From contig CANGRP010000017.1 in assembly GCA_947456005.1 (NCBI GenBank), positions 1 to 17,325 on the forward strand: 17,325 nucleotides of DNA, in the 5' to 3' direction. The DNA is from Caulobacteraceae bacterium (lineage in GTDB: Bacteria; Pseudomonadota; Alphaproteobacteria; Caulobacterales; Caulobacteraceae). The translations under genes were made by a program, and so were the position numbers. The notes under the pieces were generated by a model that saw only the letters and a list, made by a program, of their open reading frames with translations, was not told where the DNA came from and made no database searches. Below are positions 1 through 9,574 of this stretch, piece after piece (position 1 is the first letter of the stretch; the number at the start of each line of letters is the position of its first letter).

Positions 1-196
1 GAGGGTCGGCGATGACCGCCACCTCCGGACGCCAGCGGAGCGCCTGCTCGGCCAGCAACGCCGCGTTCCGGCCCCCTGTCAGCGCCTTCAGGCGGATGGG
101 CCCGCCCAGGGCCTCGAAGAGGTCCAGCGTGGAGACGCCAACGGAACCCGTGGAACCCAGGATGGACACCGTCCGCGGGGTGCTCAATGGCCCCAT
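1..196 (-). CDS. dxr: 1-deoxy-D-xylulose 5-phosphate reductoisomerase, 5' part
   Basis: Partial gene: only the first 65 codons lie in the window and it continues past base 1. Dxr converts 1-deoxy-D-xylulose 5-phosphate to methylerythritol 4-phosphate with NADPH, the committed step of the MEP isoprenoid pathway in the cytoplasm. The visible N-terminus reads PRTVSILGSTGSVG then STLDLFEAL, the family's NADPH-binding glycine motif. I chose the ATG at 194-196 (start MGPLSTPRTV), which overlaps the end of cdsA by 13 nt. A TTG at 185-187 would give a 4-nt TTGA overlap and a start closer to typical family N-termini, so the start is uncertain. It is the last visible gene of the pyrH-frr-uppS-cdsA-dxr run and supplies precursors for the UppS product. 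Confidence 0.93.
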   Translation of the reverse strand, partial: MGPLSTPRTVSILGSTGSVGVSTLDLFEALGGPIRLKALTGGRNAALLAEQALRWRPEVAVIADP

Positions 197-1029
197 CCCA
201 GGTGGTTCACCAGGCGGAAGGCCGAGAGAATGACGACCACGAACATCAGGCCGTCCACCCGGTCCAGGAGGCCGCCATGACCCGGGATGAGGTCGCTCGC
301 GTCCTTCACGCCGAACCGGCGCTTGAGCATGGACTCCCACAGATCCCCCGCCATGCCGGCGAGTCCTCCGCAGAGGCCGGCGAGGGCCGCCGCCCAGGGA
401 TTCAGGTTGAACACGGGCAGGGCCGCCAGGGCCACGGCCGCCAGGACCGCCCCCGCCAGCCCCCCCAGAAAGCCCGACCAGGTCTTGTTGGGCGAGAACC
501 TTGGCCAGAGCTTGGGACCGCCCACCAGGTTGCCGACAAGGTAGGCGGAGATGTCGGCCGCCCAGGCCACGGCGAAGGTCATGATGATCCACCAGCGGCC
601 CTCGGGCATGGAGCGGAGCCAGATGAAGCAGACGGCGGCTGCGCCGATGTAGAGCACCCCCAGGGCGGCGTTGCCGGGCCTTTCCGAGACGCCGCGCGCC
701 ACCACCGCCGCGAGGGCGCCGCCCAACGCCAGGACCCCCCAGGCGATGAACATGCTGTCCCTCTGGGCGAAGAAGACGGCGGTCAGGACCGCCGCACAGA
801 CAGCCGTGGAGACCCGGGGCCTCGCCCTGGGCGCCGTCATGCCGCCCCACTCCACGCAGAGCCGGGCGACCGCAGCCACAACCATGAGCAGGAAGGGCCA
901 GGCCGGCTGGCCCGGGCCCATCTCGATCCAGACGGCGGCCAGCGCCAATGGCAACAGGATCGCCGCCGACGCTGCGCGGACGCCCAGGTTGCCCCAGTCG
1001 AAGCCCCTAGCCGGCGACAAGGACGTCAT
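184..1029 (-). CDS. cdsA: Phosphatidate cytidylyltransferase (CDP-diglyceride synthase)
   Basis: CdsA makes CDP-diacylglycerol from phosphatidic acid and CTP in the inner membrane, the precursor of all phospholipids. The protein is 281 residues from the chosen start, with alternating hydrophobic segments along its length. Near the C-terminus (about residues 233-259) it carries the complete family signature: SMLKRRFGVKD, then PGHGGLLDRVD with the metal- and CTP-binding Asp residues. The start is the ATG at 1027-1029, with a GGGGGAG ribosome-binding site about 9 nt upstream; the product begins MTSLSPARG. An upstream in-frame ATG at 1104 would add 25 residues that look like uppS read out of frame. 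The gene overlaps the uppS 3' end by 23 nt, so the two are probably translationally coupled. Confidence 0.95.
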   Translation of the reverse strand: MTSLSPARGFDWGNLGVRAASAAILLPLALAAVWIEMGPGQPAWPFLLMVVAAVARLCVEWGGMTAPRARPRVSTAVCAAVLTAVFFAQRDSMFIAWGVLALGGALAAVVARGVSERPGNAALGVLYIGAAAVCFIWLRSMPEGRWWIIMTFAVAWAADISAYLVGNLVGGPKLWPRFSPNKTWSGFLGGLAGAVLAAVALAALPVFNLNPWAAALAGLCGGLAGMAGDLWESMLKRRFGVKDASDLIPGHGGLLDRVDGLMFVVVILSAFRLVNHLGWGH

Positions 1030-1792
1030 CGGAGACAGCTCCCCCGAAACGGCGGTCCCGGGACCGGAAGGCGGTGATGGCGTCAGCGAGGCTGGCCGCG
1101 TCATAGTCCGGCCAGAGGATGTCCTGGAACACCAGTTCGGCGTAGGCCGCCTCCCACAGGAGGAAGTTGGACAGCCGCTGCTCGCCGGACGGCCGGACGA
1201 TCAGGTCCGGGGGCGGGAGACCGGCGGTTGAGAGGCTGCCCGCGAAGGTCGCCTCCGTGATGGTCGCAGGATCCAGGCGCCCCTCCGCGGCGGCTTGCGC
1301 CAGCCTGCGCGCGGCGTCGGCGATGTCCGCCTGCCCGCCATAGTTGAAGGCGATCTGCAGGAAGAACCGGTCATTGCCGGCGGTTCGCCGCTCGGCCTCG
1401 TCCAGGAGGGCGACCAGGTCCGTTGAAAGGCCCTCCCGCCGACCCACCGCGCGCACCCGGACCCCCTCGCGCTCCAGGCGCTTCAGGTCCGAGTCGAAGT
1501 ATCGCTTGGGCAGGGCCATGAGTTCCCTCACCTCGGCGGCGGGGCGGCTCCAGTTCTCGGTAGAGAAGCCGAAGACGGTCAGCCAGCGAACATTCAGCTC
1601 CGGGGCTGCGGCCACGGTCCGGCGCAGGGCCTCGATCCCGGCGCGGTGGCCCATCGTCCTGGGCAAACCCCGCTTCTGCGCCCAGCGGCCATTGCCATCC
1701 ATGACGATGGCCACATGCAGGGGCGCCCCCGCCGCCGAAGCTGCAGGCGCCGGCGCGGATGCATTGGGGGATGTCTTGGACCTTCCGGCCAT
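1007..1792 (-). CDS. uppS: Undecaprenyl diphosphate synthase (cis-prenyltransferase)
   Basis: UppS condenses farnesyl diphosphate with isopentenyl diphosphates to make the C55 lipid carrier for peptidoglycan and other envelope polymers. The protein has 261 residues. Visible family motifs are IVMDGNGRWA with catalytic Asp near residue 32, GHRAG at about 48-52, FGFSTENWSRP at about 74-84, and RPSGEQRLSNFLLW at 200-213. The last differs slightly from the common RTSGEQR...WQ form. An Ala/Pro-rich N-terminal extension of about 24 residues precedes the conserved core. The start ATG at 1790-1792 has GGAGG four bases upstream. It lies 22 nt after frr and overlaps cdsA by 23 nt. Confidence 0.96.
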   Translation of the reverse strand: MAGRSKTSPNASAPAPAASAAGAPLHVAIVMDGNGRWAQKRGLPRTMGHRAGIEALRRTVAAAPELNVRWLTVFGFSTENWSRPAAEVRELMALPKRYFDSDLKRLEREGVRVRAVGRREGLSTDLVALLDEAERRTAGNDRFFLQIAFNYGGQADIADAARRLAQAAAEGRLDPATITEATFAGSLSTAGLPPPDLIVRPSGEQRLSNFLLWEAAYAELVFQDILWPDYDAASLADAITAFRSRDRRFGGAVSDDVLVAG

Positions 1793-1814
1793 TTCGCCTC
1801 CGCCCGCCTCCGGA

Positions 1815-2378
1815 CTAGACCTGCATGATCTCTTGTTCCTTGGTTTTCAAGGCCTCGTCGACCCGCTTCACGGCCTCGTCGGTGATCTTCTGGACCTCGG
1901 ACTCCATGCGCTTCTGCTCGTCCTGGTTGATCACCGAGTCCTTCTCGGCCTTCTTCAGGTCGTCATTGGCGTCACGGCGGACATTGCGGATCGCCACCTT
2001 CTGCTGCTCGGCGTACTTCGCGGCGATCTTGGCCAGCTCCCGCCGCCGCTCCTCAGTCAGGGGCGGGATCGGGATTCGCAGGTTCTGCCCCTCGACCACC
2101 GGGTTCAGGCCCAGGCCCGAGGAGCGAATGGCCTTCTCCACCGAGACCACGACGCCGCGGTCCCAGACGCTGACGCTGATCGAGCGGGGCTCCGGCACGG
2201 TGATGGCGGCCACCTGGTTCAGGGGGGTCGTCGCGCCATAGGCCTCGACCATGATCTGGTCCAGGAGGTTGGCTGAGGCCCGGCCTGTGCGCAGGCTGGC
2301 GAACTCTTCCTTCAGGGCGGAGACCGCCTTGTCCATGCGGTCACGATAGCGGGACAGTTGAGGCTTCTCGGCAGGCAT
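1815..2378 (-). CDS. frr: Ribosome recycling factor
   Basis: RRF acts with EF-G to split the post-termination ribosome into subunits in the cytoplasm. The 187-residue product is of standard length (about 185). It shows the RRF hallmarks: FASLRTGRAS near residues 26-35, NQVAAITVPEPRS near 54-66, RSSGLGLNP, LRIPIPPLTEERR, and a basic/acidic coiled C-terminal helix (residues about 110-187, RNVRRDAND...). The start ATG at 2376-2378 has GGGAG five bases upstream. It follows pyrH by 19 nt and precedes uppS by 22 nt, the pyrH-frr-uppS-cdsA order conserved across proteobacteria, and is presumably co-transcribed. Confidence 0.98.
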   Translation of the reverse strand: MPAEKPQLSRYRDRMDKAVSALKEEFASLRTGRASANLLDQIMVEAYGATTPLNQVAAITVPEPRSISVSVWDRGVVVSVEKAIRSSGLGLNPVVEGQNLRIPIPPLTEERRRELAKIAAKYAEQQKVAIRNVRRDANDDLKKAEKDSVINQDEQKRMESEVQKITDEAVKRVDEALKTKEQEIMQV

Positions 2379-2397
2379 GTCGGCTCCCGGATTGCGG

Positions 2398-3129
2398 TCA
2401 GTTGATGGTGGTGAAGACGCCCTGACCGGTCAGGACCTTCATGAAGTTTCCCGGCTCCCGGATCGAGAAGACCACGATCGGGATCTGGTTGTCGCGCATC
2501 AGGGCGATGGCTGAAGCATCCATCACCTTCAGATCCTGGGCCAGGACATCGTGGTAGCTGAGGGACTCATAGCGGCGGGCGGAGGCGTCCTTCTTGGGAT
2601 CCGCCGTATAGACGCCGTCGACGCTCGTGCCCTTGAAGAGGGCGTCGCAGCCCATCTCGGCGCTCCGGAGGGCGGCGGGCGTGTCGGTGGTGAAGAAGGG
2701 CGCCCCGAGGCCGGCGGCGAAGATCACCACCCGGCCCTTCTCGAGGTGTCGCAGGGCGCGGCGGCGGATATAGGGCTCGCAGACCGCATCCATGGGAATG
2801 GCCGACTGGACCCGGGTGTCGACCCCGGCCTTCTCGAGGGCGCCCTGCAGGGCGAGGGCGTTCATGATTGTCGCCAGCATGCCCATATAGTCGGCGCTGG
2901 CCCGCTCCATGCCGCGTCCGGCGAGGGAAACGCCTCGGAAGATATTGCCTCCGCCGACGACCAGGCAGAGCTCTACACCGGCGTCGACCACTTCCTTGAT
3001 GTCTGCGGCCACTCTGTCGAGGGTTTCGGTATCGATGCCGAACAGGGAATCGCCCATCAGGACCTCCCCGGACATCTTCAAGAGGATCTTGCGGTAGCGG
3101 GGCTTGGGCGCGGTCATGGTCCGATCCAT
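2398..3129 (-). CDS. pyrH: UMP kinase (uridylate kinase)
   Basis: PyrH phosphorylates UMP to UDP, the first dedicated step of UTP/CTP synthesis, and belongs to the amino-acid-kinase fold rather than the adenylate-kinase fold. The protein has 243 residues. Visible motifs are the N-terminal KILLKMSGEVLMG, the nucleotide loop VVGGGNIFRG at about residues 57-66, AAGLGAPFFTTDTPA, and KGTSVDGVYTADPKKD. The start is ambiguous: ATG at 3127-3129 gives MDRTMTAPK, while ATG at 3115-3117 gives MTAPK and has GGATCGG upstream. It is the first gene after the strong tsf terminator, so it should have its own promoter in 3130-3181, but I see no convincing -35/-10 pair there. Confidence 0.97.
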   Translation of the reverse strand: MDRTMTAPKPRYRKILLKMSGEVLMGDSLFGIDTETLDRVAADIKEVVDAGVELCLVVGGGNIFRGVSLAGRGMERASADYMGMLATIMNALALQGALEKAGVDTRVQSAIPMDAVCEPYIRRRALRHLEKGRVVIFAAGLGAPFFTTDTPAALRSAEMGCDALFKGTSVDGVYTADPKKDASARRYESLSYHDVLAQDLKVMDASAIALMRDNQIPIVVFSIREPGNFMKVLTGQGVFTTIN

Positions 3130-3181
3130 CAGATAGGCGCCCCGTCAGGGGTAGGGCCGGGAATCTCGCGGGAGTTTACAT
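3130..3181. other. pyrH upstream region
   Basis: Short spacer between the tsf terminator and pyrH. If the terminator works, transcription of pyrH-frr-uppS-cdsA-dxr must restart here or inside tsf. The segment contains one GANTC site (3161-3165), the recognition sequence of the CcrM methylase known from Caulobacterales. I found no clear promoter hexamers. Confidence 0.3.
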
Positions 3182-3222
3182 AAAACGGGGGCGTGGCGCG
3201 CGTCGAACGCACCACGCCCCCG
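3182..3222 (-). terminator. Intrinsic terminator after tsf
   Basis: On the minus strand, a perfect 11-bp stem (arm CGGGGGCGTGG at 3212-3222 pairing with 3186-3196) encloses a 15-nt loop with three further possible G-C pairs. It is followed at once by TTTTA (3185-3181), a classical Rho-independent terminator. It lies 25 nt past the tsf stop codon and ends the rpsB-tsf transcript. Confidence 0.9.
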
Positions 3223-3246
3223 AAAGATGAAGCGGTCGGGGCTTGA

Positions 3247-4182
3247 TCAGCCCTGGCCGGTCATGGAGGCGACTTCGGCGGCGAAGTCGTCCACCTTCTT
3301 CTCCACGCCCTCGCCCAGGGCGAAGCGCACGAAGCCCTTCACGGTCACCGGCGAGCCGGTCTCCTTGGCCACTTCCGCCACCAGCTGCTCGATGGTCTGG
3401 TCGGGGTTCATGACGAAGGCCTGCTTCAGCAGCACGACTTCCTCGAAGAACTTGCGGATCCGGCCCTCGACCATCTTCTCGACGACGCCGGCCGGCTTGC
3501 CGGAGGCCAGGGCCTGCTCGGTGAAGATGGCCTTCTCGCGCTCGACGGCGGCGGGATCGAGGTCATCGGTGGACAGGGACAGGGGGTTGGTGGCCGCCAC
3601 GTGCATGGCGATCTTGCGGCCCATCTCGGCCAGCTTGGCCTGGTCGCCCTTGCCCTCGACCGCCACGAGCACGCCGATCTTGCCCAGGTCCGGGACGATG
3701 GCCGAATGCACATAGGCCGCGACGGCGCCTTCCGGAACCGAGAAGCGGTGGGTGCGGCGCAGGTTCATGTTCTCGCCGATGGTGGCGATGAGGTTGGTCA
3801 CCATGTCGGAGACGCTCTCACCCCCGGCGGTCATGGCCGCGGAAATGGCCTCGACGCCATCCTGGTCCAGGGCGATGCCGGCGATTTCCTTGGCCGCCTT
3901 CTGGAACAGCTCGTTCCGGGCGACGAAGTCGGTCTCGGCGTTCAGCTCGACGACAACGCCGGTCATGCCCGCGCCGTCCTTGCGCACGGCCGCGCCCACC
4001 AGTCCCTCGGCGGCGGCGCGATCCGACTTCTTGGCGGCCTTGGACAGGCCCTTGGTGCGAAGCCAGTCGATGGCCAGGTCGATGTCGCCGTCGTTCTCCT
4101 GCAACGCCTTCTTGCAGTCCATCATCCCTGCGCCGGACTTCTCGCGCAGTTCCTTCACCAGGGCAGCAGTGATCTCCGCCAT
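3247..4182 (-). CDS. tsf: Elongation factor Ts
   Basis: EF-Ts is the nucleotide exchange factor that releases GDP from EF-Tu. The protein has 311 residues, longer than the E. coli protein (283) but normal for alphaproteobacteria. Visible are the N-terminal UBA-like domain with SGAGMMDCKKAL at about 16-27 and the EF-Tu-contacting motif TDFVARN at 84-90. The core and coiled-coil part follow, with HVAATNP and GKPAGVVEKMVEGRI. The start ATG at 4180-4182 has a strong AAGGAG six bases upstream. It is preceded by rpsB, with a 61-nt spacer holding a perfect GC hairpin, and followed by an intrinsic terminator. The rpsB-tsf pair is near-universal in bacteria. Confidence 0.98.
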   Translation of the reverse strand: MAEITAALVKELREKSGAGMMDCKKALQENDGDIDLAIDWLRTKGLSKAAKKSDRAAAEGLVGAAVRKDGAGMTGVVVELNAETDFVARNELFQKAAKEIAGIALDQDGVEAISAAMTAGGESVSDMVTNLIATIGENMNLRRTHRFSVPEGAVAAYVHSAIVPDLGKIGVLVAVEGKGDQAKLAEMGRKIAMHVAATNPLSLSTDDLDPAAVEREKAIFTEQALASGKPAGVVEKMVEGRIRKFFEEVVLLKQAFVMNPDQTIEQLVAEVAKETGSPVTVKGFVRFALGEGVEKKVDDFAAEVASMTGQG

Positions 4183-4208
4183 CGGGAGCTCCTTCGGTCA
4201 GTGGAGAC

Positions 4209-4229
4209 GCCGGGCCCGGCGGGCCCGGC
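4209..4229 (-). other. Perfect GC hairpin in the rpsB-tsf spacer
   Basis: A 21-nt all-G/C inverted repeat: arms 4209-4217 and 4221-4229 are perfectly complementary (GCCGGGCCC / GGGCCCGGC) around a 3-nt loop. It begins 14 nt after the rpsB stop codon. No T-tract follows on either strand, so it is not a standard intrinsic terminator. It may act as a partial attenuator, an RNA-processing or stability element, or a translation-spacing structure setting the S2 to EF-Ts ratio. Confidence 0.6.
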
Positions 4230-4243
4230 GGAATTCAGGTCGA

Positions 4244-5056
4244 TCAGGCCTCGGCGGCGGACTCAGGCTCGGACACGGCCTCAGCCTCAGCCTCAGCGGA
4301 GGCTGCAACCGCAAGGGCCGGTTCGACAGGCTCAGCCGCCGCGCCCAGGTCGACGCCGGAGGCCACCGCGCCGGCGGCCAGGCCGTCGAGCACCGCGTCG
4401 GCCAGCAGGTCGCAGTAGAGCTGGATGGCGCGGGCGGCGTCGTCGTTTCCGGGGATTGGGTAGGTGATGCCGTCCGGATCGCAGTTGGTGTCGAGGATGG
4501 CGACCACCGGGATGCCCAGCTTGCGGGCTTCCTGGATGGCGATCGCCTCCTTGTTGGTGTCGATCACGAACATCAGATCGGGAATGCCGCCCATGTCCTT
4601 GATGCCGCCGAGGGACAGTTCCAGCTTGTCGCGCTCGCGGGTCAGCTGGAGCAGCTCCTTCTTCGTGCGGCTGCCCTCGCCGCCTTCCAGCACGCCTTCC
4701 AGTTCCCGGAGGCGGTTGATGGAACCGGACACGGTGCGCCAGTTGGTCAGGGTGCCGCCAAGCCAGCGGTGGTTGACATAGTATTGGGCGCAGCGGCGGG
4801 CGGCCTGGGCGATCGGGTCCGAGGCCTGGCGCTTGGTGCCGACGAACAGGACGCGACCGCCTCCGGCGGCGACTTCACGCACCTTGACCAGGGCCTGGTG
4901 CAGCAGCGGAATCGACTGCGACAGGTCGATGATGTGGATGTTCGAACGGCTACCGAAGATGTAGCGGTCCATCTTCGGGTTCCAGCGGTGTGTCTGGTGA
5001 CCGAAGTGGGCGCCGGCTTCAAGCAGCTGACGCATGGAGAAATCGGGAAGCGCCAT
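4244..5056 (-). CDS. rpsB: 30S ribosomal protein S2
   Basis: S2 is a late-assembling small-subunit protein that helps hold S1. The protein has 270 residues from the chosen start. The core shows the family features LLEAGAHFGHQTHRWNPKM near 11-29, YIFGSRSNIHIIDL, VNHRWLGGTLTNW near 95-106, and DTNKEAIAIQEARKLGIP. A C-terminal tail of roughly 40 residues, rich in Ala and Glu, extends beyond the E. coli length (241). The start is ATG 5054-5056 (MALPDFSMRQ), with AGAGGA upstream at workable spacing. The frame stays open to 5206, but those 50 codons lack any S2 similarity and overlap the leader. It is the first gene of the rpsB-tsf operon. Confidence 0.97.
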   Translation of the reverse strand: MALPDFSMRQLLEAGAHFGHQTHRWNPKMDRYIFGSRSNIHIIDLSQSIPLLHQALVKVREVAAGGGRVLFVGTKRQASDPIAQAARRCAQYYVNHRWLGGTLTNWRTVSGSINRLRELEGVLEGGEGSRTKKELLQLTRERDKLELSLGGIKDMGGIPDLMFVIDTNKEAIAIQEARKLGIPVVAILDTNCDPDGITYPIPGNDDAARAIQLYCDLLADAVLDGLAAGAVASGVDLGAAAEPVEPALAVAASAEAEAEAVSEPESAAEA

Positions 5057-5177
5057 GGGGTGGTATCCTCTTCTTCCGGTTGACCTCCGCAGACAAACCC
5101 CCCGGACGGGGGACCGGAACGGCGCCGCCGGGATGTCTCCCCGGCTCCACCGAACGCCTGCGTGTGGAATGGGCCGG

Positions 5178-5206
5178 CGTGTAGGCTCAACCCGCCGAAA
5201 AGGCAA
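5178..5206 (-). promoter_or_regulatory. Candidate rpsB-tsf promoter
   Basis: On the minus strand, TTGCCT (5201-5206) and TACACG (5178-5183) are separated by 17 nt, a plausible housekeeping sigma promoter. It starts 24 nt after the dnaE stop codon. It would give a leader of about 115 nt before rpsB, which contains a 5-bp C5/G5 hairpin (5099-5112) followed by GTTTG. S2 operons are often autoregulated through their leader, but I cannot demonstrate that here. The -10 match is weak. Confidence 0.4.
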
Positions 5207-5229
5207 GTCCTGAAGGGATCAGGGTCGCC

Positions 5230-8661
<3,432 letters not shown>

Positions 8662-8681
8662 TCGATCTTCCTGTCCCTACA

Positions 8682-8700
8682 GCCCCCTCCCGGAGGGGGC
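8682..8700 (-). other. GC hairpin between sidA and dnaE
   Basis: Inverted repeat GCCCCCTC / GAGGGGGC around a 3-nt loop (8-bp stem), located 22 nt after the sidA stop codon and 20 nt before the dnaE start codon. No T-tract follows, so it is not a typical intrinsic terminator. It could limit read-through or protect the 3' end of a short sidA message. Confidence 0.5.
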
Positions 8701-8722
8701 GCCGCCGCAGGATCCGGAAGGC

Positions 8723-8812
8723 TCAGGCCGCCAGTACAGCGACCTGGCACATCATCCACACAAAGCCGGCGACAGACAGAAAGGCCAGCGATTCCCTTGC
8801 AAGTCGAGCCAT
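8723..8812 (-). CDS. sidA: SOS-induced cell-division inhibitor SidA (29-aa membrane protein)
   Basis: A 29-codon gene (ATG 8810-8812, TGA 8723-8725) with a good ribosome-binding site, GGGAG at 8821-8825, eight bases before the ATG. The product starts MARLARESLAFL and ends CQVAVLAA. A short basic N-terminus (R3, R6) is followed by one membrane-spanning hydrophobic segment from about residue 8 to the end. A LexA box and promoter lie directly upstream. In Caulobacter crescentus, SidA is a 29-residue, LexA-controlled inner-membrane peptide that blocks division through FtsW, and as I recall its gene also sits next to dnaE. Length, membrane topology, SOS control and position all agree here. Several codons (CGA, CTT, GCA, AGG) are less GC-rich than in the neighbours. 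The name is inferred from context; I could not align it to the known protein. Confidence 0.85.
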   Translation of the reverse strand: MARLARESLAFLSVAGFVWMMCQVAVLAA

Positions 8813-8830
8813 GTCTCGATCTCCCAGAAT

Positions 8831-8845
8831 GTTCGTGGAATGTTC
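8831..8845 (-). promoter_or_regulatory. LexA operator (SOS box) of sidA
   Basis: Reads GTTCGTGGAATGTTC on the plus strand: a perfect GTTC-N7-GTTC, the alphaproteobacterial SOS box (equivalently GAAC-N7-GAAC on the coding strand). It overlaps the proposed -10 element and the expected transcription start, so LexA binding would block initiation. It lies 18 nt upstream of the sidA start codon. A third GTTC at 8859-8862 is out of the 11-nt register. Confidence 0.9.
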
Positions 8846-8871
8846 CTATTCCGGTTTTGTTCTCATTTCAA
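8843..8871 (-). promoter_or_regulatory. Promoter of sidA (possibly also feeding dnaE)
   Basis: On the minus strand, TTGAAA (8866-8871) and TAGGAA (8843-8848) are separated by exactly 17 nt. The pair lies 19 nt past the lolD stop codon in an unusually AT-rich stretch for this genome. The -10 shares bases with the LexA box at 8831-8845. Confidence 0.65.
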
Positions 8872-8890
8872 GGGGAAAAACCTGGAGCTG

Positions 8891-9574
8891 TCAGGCCGGG
8901 AGGATCCGTCCCTGGCGCAGGGTCAGGACCCGGTCCATGCGACCCGCCAACTCAAGGTTGTGCGTGGCGATGAGGGCGGCCACGCCCTGCCCCCGGACCA
9001 TGGATTTCAGGCTCTCGAAGACAGAAGCCGAAGTCTCCGGATCGAGGTTGCCGGTCGGCTCATCGGCCAACAGGATCCGCGGCCGATTGGCCAGGGCCCG
9101 GGCCACCGCCACCCTCTGCTGTTCTCCGCCGGACAGCTGGGCAGGCTGGTGCTCGAGCCGTTCGGCCAGGCCAAGGTCTGACAGCAGGTCTGAGGCGCGG
9201 GCCCGGGCGGCGGCCGGTGAGCGTCCGGCCATCAGCTGGGGAAGCATGACGTTCTCTGCGGCGCTGAACTCAGGAGAGAGGTGATGGGCCTGGTATACGA
9301 AGCCGATGGTTGCGAGCCGCACCCGGGTGCGCAGGGCGTCGGAAAGGTCCGTGCAGTCCCTCCCCTCTACCAGGACGCGCCCCGATGTCGGTCTTTCGAG
9401 CAGACCGGCGGCATGCAGGAGTGAGGATTTTCCCGAGCCGGAGGGACCGACCAGGCCGACGATCTCGCCGGCCTTCAGGTCGAGCTCCGCCCCGTCGAGA
9501 ACATGCAGCAGGCGGTCACCGGACCGGTAGGTCCGATGAAGGTCCCGCAGGGACAGGACAGGCTCATCACTCAT
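8891..9574 (-). CDS. lolD: Lipoprotein-releasing ABC transporter, ATP-binding protein
   Basis: LolD powers extraction of outer-membrane lipoproteins from the inner membrane and their hand-over to periplasmic LolA. The 227-residue protein has every ABC ATPase motif: Walker A GPSGSGKS at 43-50, signature LSGGEQQR at 147-154, Walker B ILLADE at 167-172 with the D-loop TGNLD just after, and the H-loop His at about 205 (ATHN). It overlaps the 3' end of the permease gene by 8 nt, so translation is probably coupled. A 4-bp stem followed by TTTTT just after the stop could be a weak terminator before the sidA promoter. Confidence 0.95.
   Translation of the reverse strand: MSDEPVLSLRDLHRTYRSGDRLLHVLDGAELDLKAGEIVGLVGPSGSGKSSLLHAAGLLERPTSGRVLVEGRDCTDLSDALRTRVRLATIGFVYQAHHLSPEFSAAENVMLPQLMAGRSPAAARARASDLLSDLGLAERLEHQPAQLSGGEQQRVAVARALANRPRILLADEPTGNLDPETSASVFESLKSMVRGQGVAALIATHNLELAGRMDRVLTLRQGRILPA

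Noticed and set aside
1030..1104. A 25-codon extension of cdsA upstream of 1029
   Set aside because: It lies within uppS, has no membrane or family character, and the downstream ATG has a much better ribosome-binding site.
5057..5206. A 50-codon N-terminal extension of rpsB
   Set aside because: The extension is Arg/Pro-rich with no S2 similarity and overlaps the leader and putative transcription start. The ATG at 5054-5056 gives the canonical S2 N-terminus with a ribosome-binding site.
8859..8862. Third GTTC half-site near the sidA promoter
   Set aside because: It is 17 nt from the nearest half-site rather than the 11 nt needed for a second LexA box.
8876..8894. Terminator after lolD (4-bp stem with TTTTT)
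   Set aside because: The stem CCTG/CAGG is too short to call with confidence. It is mentioned under lolD only.
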